The notes below the pieces were generated by a model. That model searched no databases, was not told the origin of the DNA, and saw only the letters and a list, made by a program, of their open reading frames with translations. Position numbers and translations under genes: made by a program. From the NCBI RefSeq assembly GCF_019904295.1, contig NZ_CP065359.1, positions 335,001-399,000 of the forward strand: a DNA stretch of 64,000 nt. Direction: 5' to 3'. This DNA is from Ruegeria sp. SCSIO 43209. GTDB lineage: Bacteria; Pseudomonadota; Alphaproteobacteria; Rhodobacterales; Rhodobacteraceae. Every line of letters begins with the position of its first letter. Positions within the stretch are counted from its first letter, which is position 1. Below are positions 36,721-46,580 of the stretch, piece after piece.

Positions 36721-38634
36721 TTAGTCGGCGAAGAAGAACTCGTCGGGACGGTGAATGCCGAAATGTGCGCCGGGTTCCCATGCCCACATGGCCTGCTCAG
36801 GCACATTGCGCAGGCGGTTCGACACGACAATAGGCTGCGGTGCGCCGTTCAGGATGCCGATCGCATAAAGCTGGTCAGCGTGAATTTTCAGCATCTCAGA
36901 CCAGACTGCGCCGCGTTCTTCATCCGTGGAGGCGATTTCCCAATCGTGGGCAAGCTTCATGAGAAGTTCGGCCTCGGGCATGTCTGGTGGTTCGCCCGAC
37001 CCTCCATTTGTCTGATAGTATTGGCCCCATTTAGGCCATGCCAGAAAGACCTGATCGGTCGGGGCGAGATAGGCCGGCGATGTGTGGCTTTGCGGAATGC
37101 CGTCATCCCAGCCGAACCAGACCGACGCCATTGTATTGCCCGAGAAGACCCGGTTGCGCAGGATGTCTCGATCCAATGGTCGCATGACCAGTTCGACTCC
37201 GATCTCACGCCAGGTATCCGTGACGATCTGCAGGGCATTTTCAACCTCTTGCCGCTCACCTGCGGTTTCGATGATCAGCTCCATCGGACGCCCGTCGGGC
37301 AACAGTCGGATACCATCTTTGTCACGCTCGGTCAGCCCAGCCTCATCAAGCAGAGCATTCGCCTTGTCGACGTCATACTGTGCCCAAGCCTGCGCATTCG
37401 CTTCGTCGTAGAAGGGCGATGCGGGCAGAACCGACATCGCGCCGGGTTGGGCCAGCTTGAAATAGAGCGCCTGATTGATCGTCTTGCGATCAATGGCGAG
37501 CGACAGTGCCCTGCGTACACGTACATCGCGCAGAACCTCGCGCCACGCATCGTCAGTGTAGTTCAAATTGGGATAAATCGCGATCTGCGACGCGACGCCT
37601 GTTTTCCACAGAAGCGTCTTGTATCCACCTTCAGCCTCGCCCTTTTTCAAGATCGAGGCATCGCGGAATGCCAATCCGCGACCTTGCAAGTCGGTTTCAC
37701 CCGCATTTGCTTTGGCCGCGACCAAACCCGGTGCGACGATTTCCATTTCGACTACGTCGATATAGGGCAGCTGAACCCCATTTGAATCCACCCGATGGTA
37801 ATAAGGGTTACGGACAAAGTTGTGCCGGATTTTCTTGCCCGAACTTGCGTTGAGCCATGGCTGCAACGTCGGCAGTTCATGATTGTCGTACTTATATAGA
37901 TTGTCCAACTTGTTATGCAGCGCCGCCCAGCTTTTTACCCGCGCATCTTCGACCTTGAATGCCAGTTCTTCGGGGTCTGCAAACTTCTCGTGATACTGCT
38001 TAAGGAACTCAGACGGTCGATAGATAAAGGGCGGCCGCGCCTGAGCAAGTGATTGCAGGAAATTCGGGTTGGGGTCATCCCATTCGAATACAACTGTTGT
38101 TTCGTCGGGGAAGGTGACGGTGGGTGTTTTGCCTTCAACCAGCAGGAAATCTGGTGGGCCTGAAGGGCTGAGCAATTCGTTGTTGGCCACATCCTCCCAC
38201 CAATACCGGAAGTCTTCGGATGTGAACGCGGATCCGTTTGACCATTTGTGGCCGGGTCGCAGGTTCAAAGTAAATTTGCGATTGTCTTCATTTTCGAAAG
38301 AAGCCAGCAAATCCGGGACGATGTTGTAATCCTGATCGAAGCCCACAAGCCTTGCGTAGCCATAGACCACCATTTGCCGAATATCTTTGGACCGGGTGAC
38401 CATCGTGCGCAGTGTACCGCCGGGTACGCCGAATTCGCGACCTTTGGCGGCTAAGTCCACGATCAGCGGTTCTTGCGGAATACGTTCAGCAACCGGTGGC
38501 AGGTCGCCGCTTTCAACCTCGGTTTGCCAGAACGCGTTTTCCTGAAGATTAGACGGAATTTCTGCCACAGCGGGCAGCATTCCTGTGATGGCCAGCGACG
38601 CGGCCAAAATCAATCGGTGAGTGGTCTTAAACAT
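36721..38634 (-). CDS. Peptide ABC transporter substrate-binding protein (family 5)
   Basis: 637 residues, the long type seen with Yej systems. Signal peptide of about 24 residues ([20 protein letters not shown], cut near AVA). It has NLRPGHKWSNGSAFTSEDFR, the family 5 signature, and VRRALSLAIDRKTIN. It overlaps the end of the ATPase gene by eight bases. Yej-type systems import oligopeptides; the exact ligand here is open. Confidence 0.9.
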   Translation of the reverse strand: MFKTTHRLILAASLAITGMLPAVAEIPSNLQENAFWQTEVESGDLPPVAERIPQEPLIVDLAAKGREFGVPGGTLRTMVTRSKDIRQMVVYGYARLVGFDQDYNIVPDLLASFENEDNRKFTLNLRPGHKWSNGSAFTSEDFRYWWEDVANNELLSPSGPPDFLLVEGKTPTVTFPDETTVVFEWDDPNPNFLQSLAQARPPFIYRPSEFLKQYHEKFADPEELAFKVEDARVKSWAALHNKLDNLYKYDNHELPTLQPWLNASSGKKIRHNFVRNPYYHRVDSNGVQLPYIDVVEMEIVAPGLVAAKANAGETDLQGRGLAFRDASILKKGEAEGGYKTLLWKTGVASQIAIYPNLNYTDDAWREVLRDVRVRRALSLAIDRKTINQALYFKLAQPGAMSVLPASPFYDEANAQAWAQYDVDKANALLDEAGLTERDKDGIRLLPDGRPMELIIETAGERQEVENALQIVTDTWREIGVELVMRPLDRDILRNRVFSGNTMASVWFGWDDGIPQSHTSPAYLAPTDQVFLAWPKWGQYYQTNGGSGEPPDMPEAELLMKLAHDWEIASTDEERGAVWSEMLKIHADQLYAIGILNGAPQPIVVSNRLRNVPEQAMWAWEPGAHFGIHRPDEFFFAD

Positions 38635-40399
38635 GGCAACGTACCTTATGGCCGGGCTCCAACTCTACCAAAGAAGGTATCACGGAGTCGGAAAATCGAA
38701 AGGCGTCATCCCAACTGTCGGGAGAACCGGCACCCAACGCAACCAGTTTCAGATCAATCGGGCGATTGATATCTGGTTCCGGCTGGGCGGCAATCAGTGC
38801 CTTGGTATAGGGATGACGTGGATTGTAGAACAGGGTTTCGGGTGGGGCTTGTTCCACCACAAGACCCCGGCGCATGACGGCGACTTCGTCGGCAATGCGC
38901 GCGACGACGGCCAGATCATGTGAGATGAACAGGTAAGACAGGTTCAGACTGTCCTGCAGTTCTTCGAGCAGGGTCAAAATTTGCTCTTGAACGGATACAT
39001 CCAGCGCCGAGGTTGGCTCGTCACAAACAATCAGCGCCGGGTCCAACATCATCGCGCGGGCGATAGATAGGCGCTGTCGTTGTCCACCAGAAAACGCATG
39101 CGGATAGCGTTTGAGCATATCGGCATTCAGCCCGACCCGCTGCAACATCGCGGCCGCTTTGTCGCGCTGCTCTGCCACAGTGCCGAGGCGGTGTATCTCC
39201 AACGGCTCGGTCATGGCATCCTGAATGCGCATACGGGGGCTAAGAGAGCTATAGGGATCCTGAAACACCATTTGCGCCTTGCGCTGAAACGCGGTGCGTT
39301 CGGTCCGTGTCATACTGTGAACCGTTATCGGTTCGGAATCCCTTGTTGTTCTGAACAGAACTTCGCCGCCCGGGTCGGGCAGTTCAGCGCCCAGAGCGAT
39401 TCTGGCGGCGGTTGTTTTGCCAGACCCGCTTTCGCCAACGATTGCAAGCGTCTTGCCGCGCGCCAGCTTCATATCTACGCCCCGGCAGGCATGGATCAGT
39501 TTGTCGGCTTTCCAACCTTTGCTCGATCGCATCGTGTAGGTCTTTGAGACCCCGGTCATCTGCAGAATTAGGTCCTCGTCGGGCATCGGTATGCCGACGG
39601 CATCCTGATCGGGTATCTCAGGCGCTGCGTCGAACAGCTGCTGCGTATAGGGGTGCGCCGGATCGTTCAGAATTGGTGCTGCCGGGCCAGCTTCCATCAC
39701 GCGGCCTTTGTGCATGACGACCACCCGCTCGGCCATGTTAGCAACTACACCCAGGTCATGGGTGACAAGGATCAGCGCCATACCGGTCTCGCGCTGCAGC
39801 TCTTTGATCAGCCCAAGAACCTGCGCTTGGGTGGTAACATCCAGCGCTGTTGTCGGCTCGTCCGCGATGAGCAATTCAGGCTTGGACACCATGGCCATGG
39901 CAATCATGGCACGCTGGCGCATGCCGCCGGACAGCTCGAACGGATAGCTGTCGTAGGCGCGGGCAGGGTCGGGGAAACCAACCCTCTCAAACTGGGTCAG
40001 AACTTCTTTGCGGGCCTGTGCATCGGATGCGCCGCGATGCAACCAAAGAACTTCGCTGACCTGATTTCCGATTTTGTGAAGCGGTGACAGAGATCGCATC
40101 GGTTCCTGAAAAATCATAGAAACCCGATTGCCGCGAATACCACGCATCTGTCTTTCACTCAGTTCGATCAGATTAGCGGTGCCTTTGGAATCGTTCAGCG
40201 TGATCGTTCCGCTACGGATCTTGGCGGTACGCGGCAGAATACGCAGTGCAGCGCGACAGGAAATCGTTTTGCCCGAACCGGATTCTCCAACCAATGCAAG
40301 TGTCTGCCCGGGTTCGACCTCGAAGCTGACATCTTGGACAACGGATGGACCCGTGCCAAAGCCGATGCTGAGATCCCGAACGGACAACAACGCACTCAT
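38627..40399 (-). CDS. Oligopeptide ABC transporter ATPase, two fused domains (YejF-like)
   Basis: 590 residues with two complete ATPase cassettes. First: Walker A GESGSGKT, signature LSGGMRQRA, Walker [12 protein letters not shown]. Second: [34 protein letters not shown]. All catalytic motifs are intact. It is the first gene of a five-gene leftward operon: ATPase, binding protein, two permeases, CoA transferase. Confidence 0.92.
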   Translation of the reverse strand: MSALLSVRDLSIGFGTGPSVVQDVSFEVEPGQTLALVGESGSGKTISCRAALRILPRTAKIRSGTITLNDSKGTANLIELSERQMRGIRGNRVSMIFQEPMRSLSPLHKIGNQVSEVLWLHRGASDAQARKEVLTQFERVGFPDPARAYDSYPFELSGGMRQRAMIAMAMVSKPELLIADEPTTALDVTTQAQVLGLIKELQRETGMALILVTHDLGVVANMAERVVVMHKGRVMEAGPAAPILNDPAHPYTQQLFDAAPEIPDQDAVGIPMPDEDLILQMTGVSKTYTMRSSKGWKADKLIHACRGVDMKLARGKTLAIVGESGSGKTTAARIALGAELPDPGGEVLFRTTRDSEPITVHSMTRTERTAFQRKAQMVFQDPYSSLSPRMRIQDAMTEPLEIHRLGTVAEQRDKAAAMLQRVGLNADMLKRYPHAFSGGQRQRLSIARAMMLDPALIVCDEPTSALDVSVQEQILTLLEELQDSLNLSYLFISHDLAVVARIADEVAVMRRGLVVEQAPPETLFYNPRHPYTKALIAAQPEPDINRPIDLKLVALGAGSPDSWDDAFRFSDSVIPSLVELEPGHKVRCHV

Positions 40400-40627
40400 G
40401 CGGGTTTTCCACCCGTCTGGCCGCTAAAAAACATCGGCTTTGTGAACTCCCTGTCTTTTTTGAGCAGTTTCGCGCGGTTGGGGCGGCGTAGTCAAACACC
40501 TTCTTCACCCGAATTGTCGCGGAATCGTGAAACTCGGGCCGTATGGCTACACAAAGTCTTGAGTTTTTGCCATCAAAGGCGCAATCGCCCCCCGACTGGT
40601 GTCGAATGATTTTGAAAGAGGTGCCCC

Positions 40628-41125
40628 GTGTCCGAGCAACAAAGCCGATTGGATCTGTTCATTGACCGAATGGTCTCGCAACGTGCTTGTCTGGACTTTG
40701 CCATCGCGCAGACCACGGGGCAGCCCGGTCCGGTTTTTGAGCTGGGATTGGGAAATGGGCGCACATATCACCACATGGTTAAGCACATTCAGGACCGTCC
40801 TGTTTATGTTTTTGAACGGGCCGTTGCGTCTCATCCCGATTCGACACCGCCCGATGATCTGGTGATTCTCGGTGATGTGCGCGAAACATTGCCTGCTTCG
40901 GTTACGCGATTTGGCGCGTCAGCCAGTCTGATCCATGCCGATCTTGGGGGACACAACCGGCAAAAGAATGATGCTTTTGCCCGCCTCGTCTCACCTTTGA
41001 TCGAACCGCTTCTGGCGCGGGATGGACTGATGGTTTCCAGCGATCGTATGTATTTCGAAACACTGACCGAAGTGCCGCTGCCTGCAGGCGCGGTGGAGGG
41101 ACGTTGTTTCATCTACCGGCGTTGA
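40628..41125 (+). CDS. Small SAM-dependent methyltransferase (Methyltransf_17-like)
   Basis: 165 residues. SAM loop ELGLGNGRTYHHM, then VYVFERAVASHPDSTPPDD. It is a paralogue of the protein at 23809-24285, sharing the loop and the HPDSTPP motif. Here it stands alone, just after the divergent peptide-transporter operon and before a GST gene. The substrate is unknown. Confidence 0.8.
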   Translation: MSEQQSRLDLFIDRMVSQRACLDFAIAQTTGQPGPVFELGLGNGRTYHHMVKHIQDRPVYVFERAVASHPDSTPPDDLVILGDVRETLPASVTRFGASASLIHADLGGHNRQKNDAFARLVSPLIEPLLARDGLMVSSDRMYFETLTEVPLPAGAVEGRCFIYRR

Positions 41126-41218
41126 TCTGCCGTAGGGTCACTGTGTGATCCGACTCGCGCTGTAGTACCGGGCCGGTCTAACGTCTGAGGCGTGAAGCTT
41201 TGGAGGGGACCGTCAAAA

Positions 41219-41848
41219 ATGCTGTTCTACGATTGTTCAACCGCGCCAAGCCCGCGCCGTGCCCGGATGTTTATTGCGGAAAAGGGGCTGGAGATTGAAA
41301 CCCGCCATATCTCAATCGCCAAGGGTGAACAGTTTAGTGATGCCTTCCGGACCGTGAACCCCGGTGCAACGATTCCTGTGCTTGTTACGGATGAAGGTAC
41401 CACGCTCACAGAAAATCTTGGCATCGCCGCCTATCTCGAGGCGCGCTTTCCGGAACCTGCCTTGATGGGGCAAACGCCGGATGAAAAAGGCGAAATTCTG
41501 ATGTGGAATGCCATCGCCGAACAACAATGTGGCGCACCAATCGCGGAAACATTGCGCAACACCCATCCTTCGTTCAAAGATCGCGCGATTACCGGGCCTG
41601 CAAACCACGCGCAAATCCCTGAACTAGCGCAGCGGGGGGCTGAGCGGGTGCGTGCCTTCTTCGATTTGCTTGAGGCCCGTCTGCAAGTGAGCGGTTTCGT
41701 TGCGGGTGACATGTTTTCACTGGCCGATATCACCACATTTGTGTTTGTCGATTTCGCACGTGTCATCAAGATGCGTATCCCAGAAGAGAACACGGCCACA
41801 CGCGCCTGGTTTGATGCCGTTCAGACACGCCCGAGCGCCCGGCTTTAA
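41219..41848 (+). CDS. Glutathione S-transferase
   Basis: About 209 residues. The N-terminal thioredoxin-like domain reads MLFYDCSTAPSPRRARMFIA, with a serine-type start rather than a clear catalytic cysteine, and NPGATIPVLVTDEG gives the cis-proline. The C-terminal helical domain has FSLADITTFVFVDFARV. GGAGGGG precedes the ATG. Cytoplasmic; it joins glutathione to some electrophile, target unknown. Confidence 0.88.
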   Translation: MLFYDCSTAPSPRRARMFIAEKGLEIETRHISIAKGEQFSDAFRTVNPGATIPVLVTDEGTTLTENLGIAAYLEARFPEPALMGQTPDEKGEILMWNAIAEQQCGAPIAETLRNTHPSFKDRAITGPANHAQIPELAQRGAERVRAFFDLLEARLQVSGFVAGDMFSLADITTFVFVDFARVIKMRIPEENTATRAWFDAVQTRPSARL

Positions 41849-41873
41849 GCTGATCCGGGTGCTGTCCCTCGAA

Positions 41874-41894
41874 CTGTACAGAAATGTCTAGACA
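41874..41894. promoter_or_regulatory. Twin palindromes upstream of the demethylation operon
   Basis: CTGTACAG (41874-41881) and TGTCTAGACA (41885-41894), three bases apart, 52 bases before the dimethylglycine dehydrogenase-like start. Such a pair suits a TetR-family regulator, and one is encoded in this operon. Binding is inferred. Confidence 0.45.
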
Positions 41895-41946
41895 GAAGTG
41901 AACAGTGCCTCTAGCGTCCTCTGCGAGTCATGCAGGGGAGCGCAGG

Positions 41947-44349
41947 ATGAAATCACAGTATCGTGTCGTAGTCATCGGTGGCGGCGTTGTCGGCGCCTCG
42001 GTTCTGTACCATCTCGCCAAGTTTGGCTGGTCAGATGTGGTCATGCTGGAAAGGCGGCGTTTGGCCTCGGGGTCTTCGTGGCACGCGGCGGGAGGCATCC
42101 ATGCGCTGAACGCAGATCCGAACATGGCGTCGCTGCAGGCCTATACGATTGATCTGCTCAGCGAGATCGAAAAAGAGTCGGGCCAGAATATCGGCCTGCA
42201 CATGACCGGCGGCCTGACGCTGGCGGGCACGCCCGAACGGTGGGAGTGGCTGCAGGCCAACTACCGCATTTTTCAGTCCATCGGCATTGACGACTGTGAG
42301 TTGTTGTCGCCAGAGGAGGCGCAGAAACGCTGCCCGATCATGTCCACCGACGGCGTGCTGGGCGCGATGTGGGCGGATCGCGAAGGTTACATCGATACAA
42401 CCGGTACGGTTCAGGCTTATGCAACTGCGGCCAAGAAACGTGGCGCGGAATACTACGAAGAAACCAAGGTCGAAAGCCTGACACAGACTGCGGATGGTTG
42501 GGAAGTTGTGACCGACAAAGGCACTATCACTTGTGAACATGTGGTCAACGCTGCTGGCCTCTGGGCCAAACAGGTGGGGCGCATGGCCGGAGTGGAGCTG
42601 CCGGTTTCGCCGCTGAAACACCACTATCTGATCACCGATACGGTGCCTGAGGTGGCCGAGGCGGATTTCGAGATGCCGATGACGGTTGATCTTGAAGGCT
42701 TCACCTATATGCGACAGGACCAGAAGGGCGTTCTGGTGGGCATCTACGAGGTCGATCACGAGCACTGGGCTATGGACGGTGCGCCGTGGAATTACGGTGA
42801 AGAATTGTTCCAGGAACAGCTCGACCGGATCGAGAACGAGCTGACGCTGGGCTTTGAACGGTACCCGTCGATCCAGAATGTTGGCATCAAAACATGGGTG
42901 AACGGCGCGTTCACCTTCTCACCCGATGGCAACCCGCTGGTCGGTCCGGTCCCAGGCAAGCGCGGTTATTGGTCAGCTTGTGCGGTGATGGCCGGATTCC
43001 TGCAGGGTGGCGGCGTTGGTAAGACGCTTGCCGAATGGATGATCCATGGCGAGCCTGAGGCCGACGCATGGCCTATGGACGTGGCGCGCTATGGCGATTT
43101 CGCTCAGAACAAACGCTACATCCGCGAAACAACCGGTCAGTTCTATTCCCGTCGTTTCGTGATGACTTACCCGAACGAGCAACTGCCCGCAGGTCGCCCG
43201 CTGAAGATGGCCCCAGCCCATGATGCAATGACCGAGGCGGGGTGCAAATGGGGCGTCAGTTGGGATCTGGAAGTGCCGCTTTACTTTGCGCCCGAAGGCT
43301 TTGAAGAGACGCCGACGCTGAAACGCTCGAATGCGCACGACATCGTGGCTGAGGAGTGCAAAACCATCCGCGAAGGCGTGGGACTACTGGATATCTCGGG
43401 CTTTTCGCGCTTTGAGGTCACTGGGCCAAATGCCGAGGCTTGGCTGGACAGGATCATGGCGTCGAAACTGCCTGCACCGGGGCGTGCCAAACTGGCTCCA
43501 ATGCTGGGTGAAAACGGTCGCCTCAAGGGTGATCTGACCGTGCTGAACTGGGGCGACGGGACCTGGTGGATCATGGGTAGCTATTATCTGCGCGCATGGC
43601 ATATGCGCTGGTTCAATGATCACATGATGGACGCCGTGAATATCCGCGATCTGGGCGAGGAATATTGCGGTTTTGCCGTGGTTGGGCCGAAATCGCAGGC
43701 TGTGGTCGAGAAACTGGTCGAACAGGATATCTCGGGCCTGAAATTCATGGGCTGTGGCGACTTTGATATCGGTCTGGTGCGTGCCCGTGTGGCGCGTATG
43801 TCTGTGACGGGCGAAAAAGGGTATGAGATAAACTGCCGCTATGGCGACCACATCAAACTGCGCCGGATGCTGCTAGAGGCCGGGGCCGGGGACGGTATCC
43901 GCGAATGCGGATTCAACGCGATGCTGTCGACGCGGCTTGAGAAGAGCTTTGGTATCTGGTCTGCAGAATTCACTCAGCTTTACACGCCAGGCATGACCGG
44001 AATGGATCGCTGGATCGACTGGAACAAGGATTTCGTTGGCAAAGAGGCTGCGCTGGCTGAACGCGATGGCAACGGTCCGGCGCAAGTTCAAGTGACGCTT
44101 GAGGTTGACGCGCTGGATGCCGATGCCAGCGGGTATGAACCGATTTGGGCCGGGGAAGAGCGCGTTGGATTTGTGACTTCGGGTGGCTATGGCCACTACA
44201 CGGGCAAGTCGCTGGCCATGGCTTTGGTCGACCGCGACAAGGCTGAACCAGGCACCGAGTTGTCGGTGCATGTGGTCGGTGTCGAACGCCCGGCCCGCGT
44301 GATTGCGCCGTCGCCCTATGACCCGCTTGGCAAAGCGATGCGAGGTTGA
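41947..44349 (+). CDS. Dimethylglycine/sarcosine dehydrogenase-like FAD enzyme
   Basis: 800 residues. The FAD-binding domain begins VVVIGGGVVGASVLYHLAKF. His46 in SSWHAAGG matches the histidine that binds FAD covalently in this family. The C-terminal half is a GcvT/aminomethyltransferase-like domain (about 430-800) that should bind tetrahydrofolate and capture the released one-carbon unit. The reaction removes a methyl group from dimethylglycine or a similar N-methyl amine. I start at the ATG of MKSQYRV. First gene of a four-gene operon with the MttB-like protein. The exact substrate is not fixed by sequence. Confidence 0.85.
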   Translation: MKSQYRVVVIGGGVVGASVLYHLAKFGWSDVVMLERRRLASGSSWHAAGGIHALNADPNMASLQAYTIDLLSEIEKESGQNIGLHMTGGLTLAGTPERWEWLQANYRIFQSIGIDDCELLSPEEAQKRCPIMSTDGVLGAMWADREGYIDTTGTVQAYATAAKKRGAEYYEETKVESLTQTADGWEVVTDKGTITCEHVVNAAGLWAKQVGRMAGVELPVSPLKHHYLITDTVPEVAEADFEMPMTVDLEGFTYMRQDQKGVLVGIYEVDHEHWAMDGAPWNYGEELFQEQLDRIENELTLGFERYPSIQNVGIKTWVNGAFTFSPDGNPLVGPVPGKRGYWSACAVMAGFLQGGGVGKTLAEWMIHGEPEADAWPMDVARYGDFAQNKRYIRETTGQFYSRRFVMTYPNEQLPAGRPLKMAPAHDAMTEAGCKWGVSWDLEVPLYFAPEGFEETPTLKRSNAHDIVAEECKTIREGVGLLDISGFSRFEVTGPNAEAWLDRIMASKLPAPGRAKLAPMLGENGRLKGDLTVLNWGDGTWWIMGSYYLRAWHMRWFNDHMMDAVNIRDLGEEYCGFAVVGPKSQAVVEKLVEQDISGLKFMGCGDFDIGLVRARVARMSVTGEKGYEINCRYGDHIKLRRMLLEAGAGDGIRECGFNAMLSTRLEKSFGIWSAEFTQLYTPGMTGMDRWIDWNKDFVGKEAALAERDGNGPAQVQVTLEVDALDADASGYEPIWAGEERVGFVTSGGYGHYTGKSLAMALVDRDKAEPGTELSVHVVGVERPARVIAPSPYDPLGKAMRG

Positions 44350-44351
44350 CC

Positions 44352-45896
44352 ATGTCGGACTTGGGCCAAAGACGCCGACGGCGCGGGCGCGGGACCGATT
44401 CCGCCCCGCAATCTAGTCGCGAGGTGAATTATCGCCAATTGCGCAATCCGTTTCCACAGATGGAAGTGTTCCCGACGGATCAGATTGCAGATATGCACGA
44501 CAACGCATTGCGCACACTGGAAGAGTTGGGCGTGAAAGTTCTATTGCCCGAAGCGCGGCGAATCTACGCGCAGGGTGGCGCCCGCGTGGATGAAGACAGC
44601 GAAATGGTCTTCATCGGGCGGGATATGGTTGAGGCTGCGGTGGCCTCAGCTCCGAAATCCATCGCCTGCCGGGCGGGCGCTCGGCACCGGGATTTCACTT
44701 TGGAGCTGGGCTCTTTGGTGTTCCAACCCGGCGCTGGCGCTCCAAACGCGACCGATCTGGAACGCGGTCGGCGGCCAGCGAGTGGGCAGGATTATCTGGA
44801 GTTCCTAAAGCTCACTCATCACTTTGATGTCTTCCAGATGATCTCACCGCAGGTCGAACCGCAGGACGTGCCAACCAATGTGCGGCACTATTTCACCACA
44901 CAAGCGCAGATGGAGCTGACGGATAAGTTCCCGTTCTTCTTCTCGCGAGGCGCGCCGCAAGTGATGGACTGCTTCGAGATGCTCTCGACGGCGCGAGGTC
45001 TGTCTGACAAGGAGTTCCGCGCTAACGCCCATTGTTACACGATTATCAACACCAACAGCCCGCGGACGCTGGATATTCCAATGGCTCAGGGGCTGATCGA
45101 CTTTGCGCGCCATGGTCAGATGTCGATCATCACACCCTTTACCCTGATGGGCGCAATGGCTCCGATCACGGTGGCCGGGGCCATCACGCTGTCCCATGCC
45201 GAGGCGCTTGCGGCCTTGACGCTGACCCAGCTTACCAACCCCGGTGCGCCGGTGTGCTATGGGACCTTTACCAGCAATGTCGACATGAAATCAGGGGCGC
45301 CTGCATTCGGGACACCCTCGCATTTTCAGGCGTCTTTGGCGGCGGGCCAGTTGGCCCGGTATCTAGGCCTGCCCTGGCGGTCTGCGGCGGGGTCTGCGGC
45401 AAATATCAACGACGTTCAGGCCGCCAATGAAAACCAGTTCGGCCTGTGGGGCTGCCTGATGGCCGGGGCTACGGTGATCATTCATTCGGCCGGATGGCTC
45501 GAAGGTGGCCTGACCGTATCTTTCGAGAAGATGATCTGCGATGCCGAAGTGTTGAACATGGTGGCCGAGCTTTGTGCAGGGGCACAGGCCAATGGTGCAG
45601 AGATCGGGTTTGATACTGCGCTGAGCGAGGTTGAACCCAGCGGACATTTCTTCGCCACGAGCCAGACAATGGAGCGCTATAATACCGCATTTTATGAGCC
45701 GCACCTGCATGATTACGCAAATTTTGGCACCTGGACCGAGCGTGGCGCGATCGACGCCAACCATCGCGCGACCGGTGTATGGAAGGAAATCCTGGCAAAT
45801 TTCAAAGCACCGGCATCAGATACGGATCGCCTTGGTGCGTTGAAGGATTTCATAGCGCGCCGTACAGAAGAGGGCGGCGCACCGCCGGAGAGTTGA
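44352..45896 (+). CDS. Trimethylamine methyltransferase (MttB) family protein, non-pyrrolysine
   Basis: 514 residues. It has the MttB-family body: NALRTLEELGVKVLLPEARR near the start, SIITPFTLMGAMAPITVAG in the middle and CLMAGATVIIHSAGWLEGGL late. There is no in-frame amber codon, so it belongs to the non-pyrrolysine branch, whose studied members demethylate quaternary amines such as glycine betaine onto a corrinoid protein. No corrinoid protein or its methyltransferase partner is in the window. The N-terminal QRRRRRGRG is basic and disordered. It starts two bases after its upstream neighbour. Confidence 0.85.
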   Translation: MSDLGQRRRRRGRGTDSAPQSSREVNYRQLRNPFPQMEVFPTDQIADMHDNALRTLEELGVKVLLPEARRIYAQGGARVDEDSEMVFIGRDMVEAAVASAPKSIACRAGARHRDFTLELGSLVFQPGAGAPNATDLERGRRPASGQDYLEFLKLTHHFDVFQMISPQVEPQDVPTNVRHYFTTQAQMELTDKFPFFFSRGAPQVMDCFEMLSTARGLSDKEFRANAHCYTIINTNSPRTLDIPMAQGLIDFARHGQMSIITPFTLMGAMAPITVAGAITLSHAEALAALTLTQLTNPGAPVCYGTFTSNVDMKSGAPAFGTPSHFQASLAAGQLARYLGLPWRSAAGSAANINDVQAANENQFGLWGCLMAGATVIIHSAGWLEGGLTVSFEKMICDAEVLNMVAELCAGAQANGAEIGFDTALSEVEPSGHFFATSQTMERYNTAFYEPHLHDYANFGTWTERGAIDANHRATGVWKEILANFKAPASDTDRLGALKDFIARRTEEGGAPPES

Positions 45897-46580
45897 ATGA
45901 GCACCAAACCCATCCTGCACAGGGACGATCCCGAAGCTGAGCCACTGATTGGTAACGTCAAGGTCACGCGCGATGATTGGCTGAACGTGGCCATGGACGT
46001 CCTGATTTCGGACGGGGTCGAGCAGGTGAAAGTCATGAACCTTGCCGAGCGGATGGCGGTCTCGCGCTCATCATTCTACTGGTACTTCAAGTCGCGGCAG
46101 GAATTACTGGATGCGCTGCTGGCGCGATGGCAGGCGACAAATACGGCGGCCTTGATCGCTCAATCCGAATTGCCTGCTGAAACGATCACGGCTGCGGTTT
46201 GCAATGTTCAGCGCTGCGTTGTGAATACCGAACTATTTGATACGGCGCTTGATTTTGCTGTGCGGGATTGGGCACGAAGATCGGGAAAGGTGCGGCGTAT
46301 GCTGGACCAGTCCGATGCCCGTCGCCTGGCCGCGCTGCGCGCGATGTTCATCCGGTTCAACTATGATGAGACCGAGGCAGAGACGCGGGCGCGGGTGCTA
46401 TATTATATGCAGATCGGATATGATCTGGCGCAGTTAAACGAACCATTGGCGATCAGGCTGTCGATGGTTCCACACTACCTTTATGTTTTTACAGGGGTCG
46501 AACCGCGACCCGAGGAAATCACCGAATTCAGCGCGTATGCGAAACGTTTCTGGGAAGGGGCAGGACATGAACCAACCTGA
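45897..46580 (+). CDS. TetR-family regulator of the demethylation operon
   Basis: 227 residues. The helix-turn-helix near residues 25-70 reads VAMDVLISDGVEQVKVMNLA, then ERMAVSRSSFYWYFKSRQEL. The rest is helical. It directly abuts the MttB-like gene and overlaps the next gene by 14 bases, so it is part of the operon it probably controls. The twin palindromes at 41874-41894 are a candidate target. Confidence 0.87.
   Translation: MSTKPILHRDDPEAEPLIGNVKVTRDDWLNVAMDVLISDGVEQVKVMNLAERMAVSRSSFYWYFKSRQELLDALLARWQATNTAALIAQSELPAETITAAVCNVQRCVVNTELFDTALDFAVRDWARRSGKVRRMLDQSDARRLAALRAMFIRFNYDETEAETRARVLYYMQIGYDLAQLNEPLAIRLSMVPHYLYVFTGVEPRPEEITEFSAYAKRFWEGAGHEPT

Noticed and set aside
41849..41946. Glycine or SAM riboswitch before the demethylation operon
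   Set aside because: The gap is under 100 bases and shows only the two short palindromes, with no riboswitch core.
44352..45896. Pyrrolysine-type MttB
   Set aside because: No in-frame TAG occurs in the gene, so it is the non-pyrrolysine branch.
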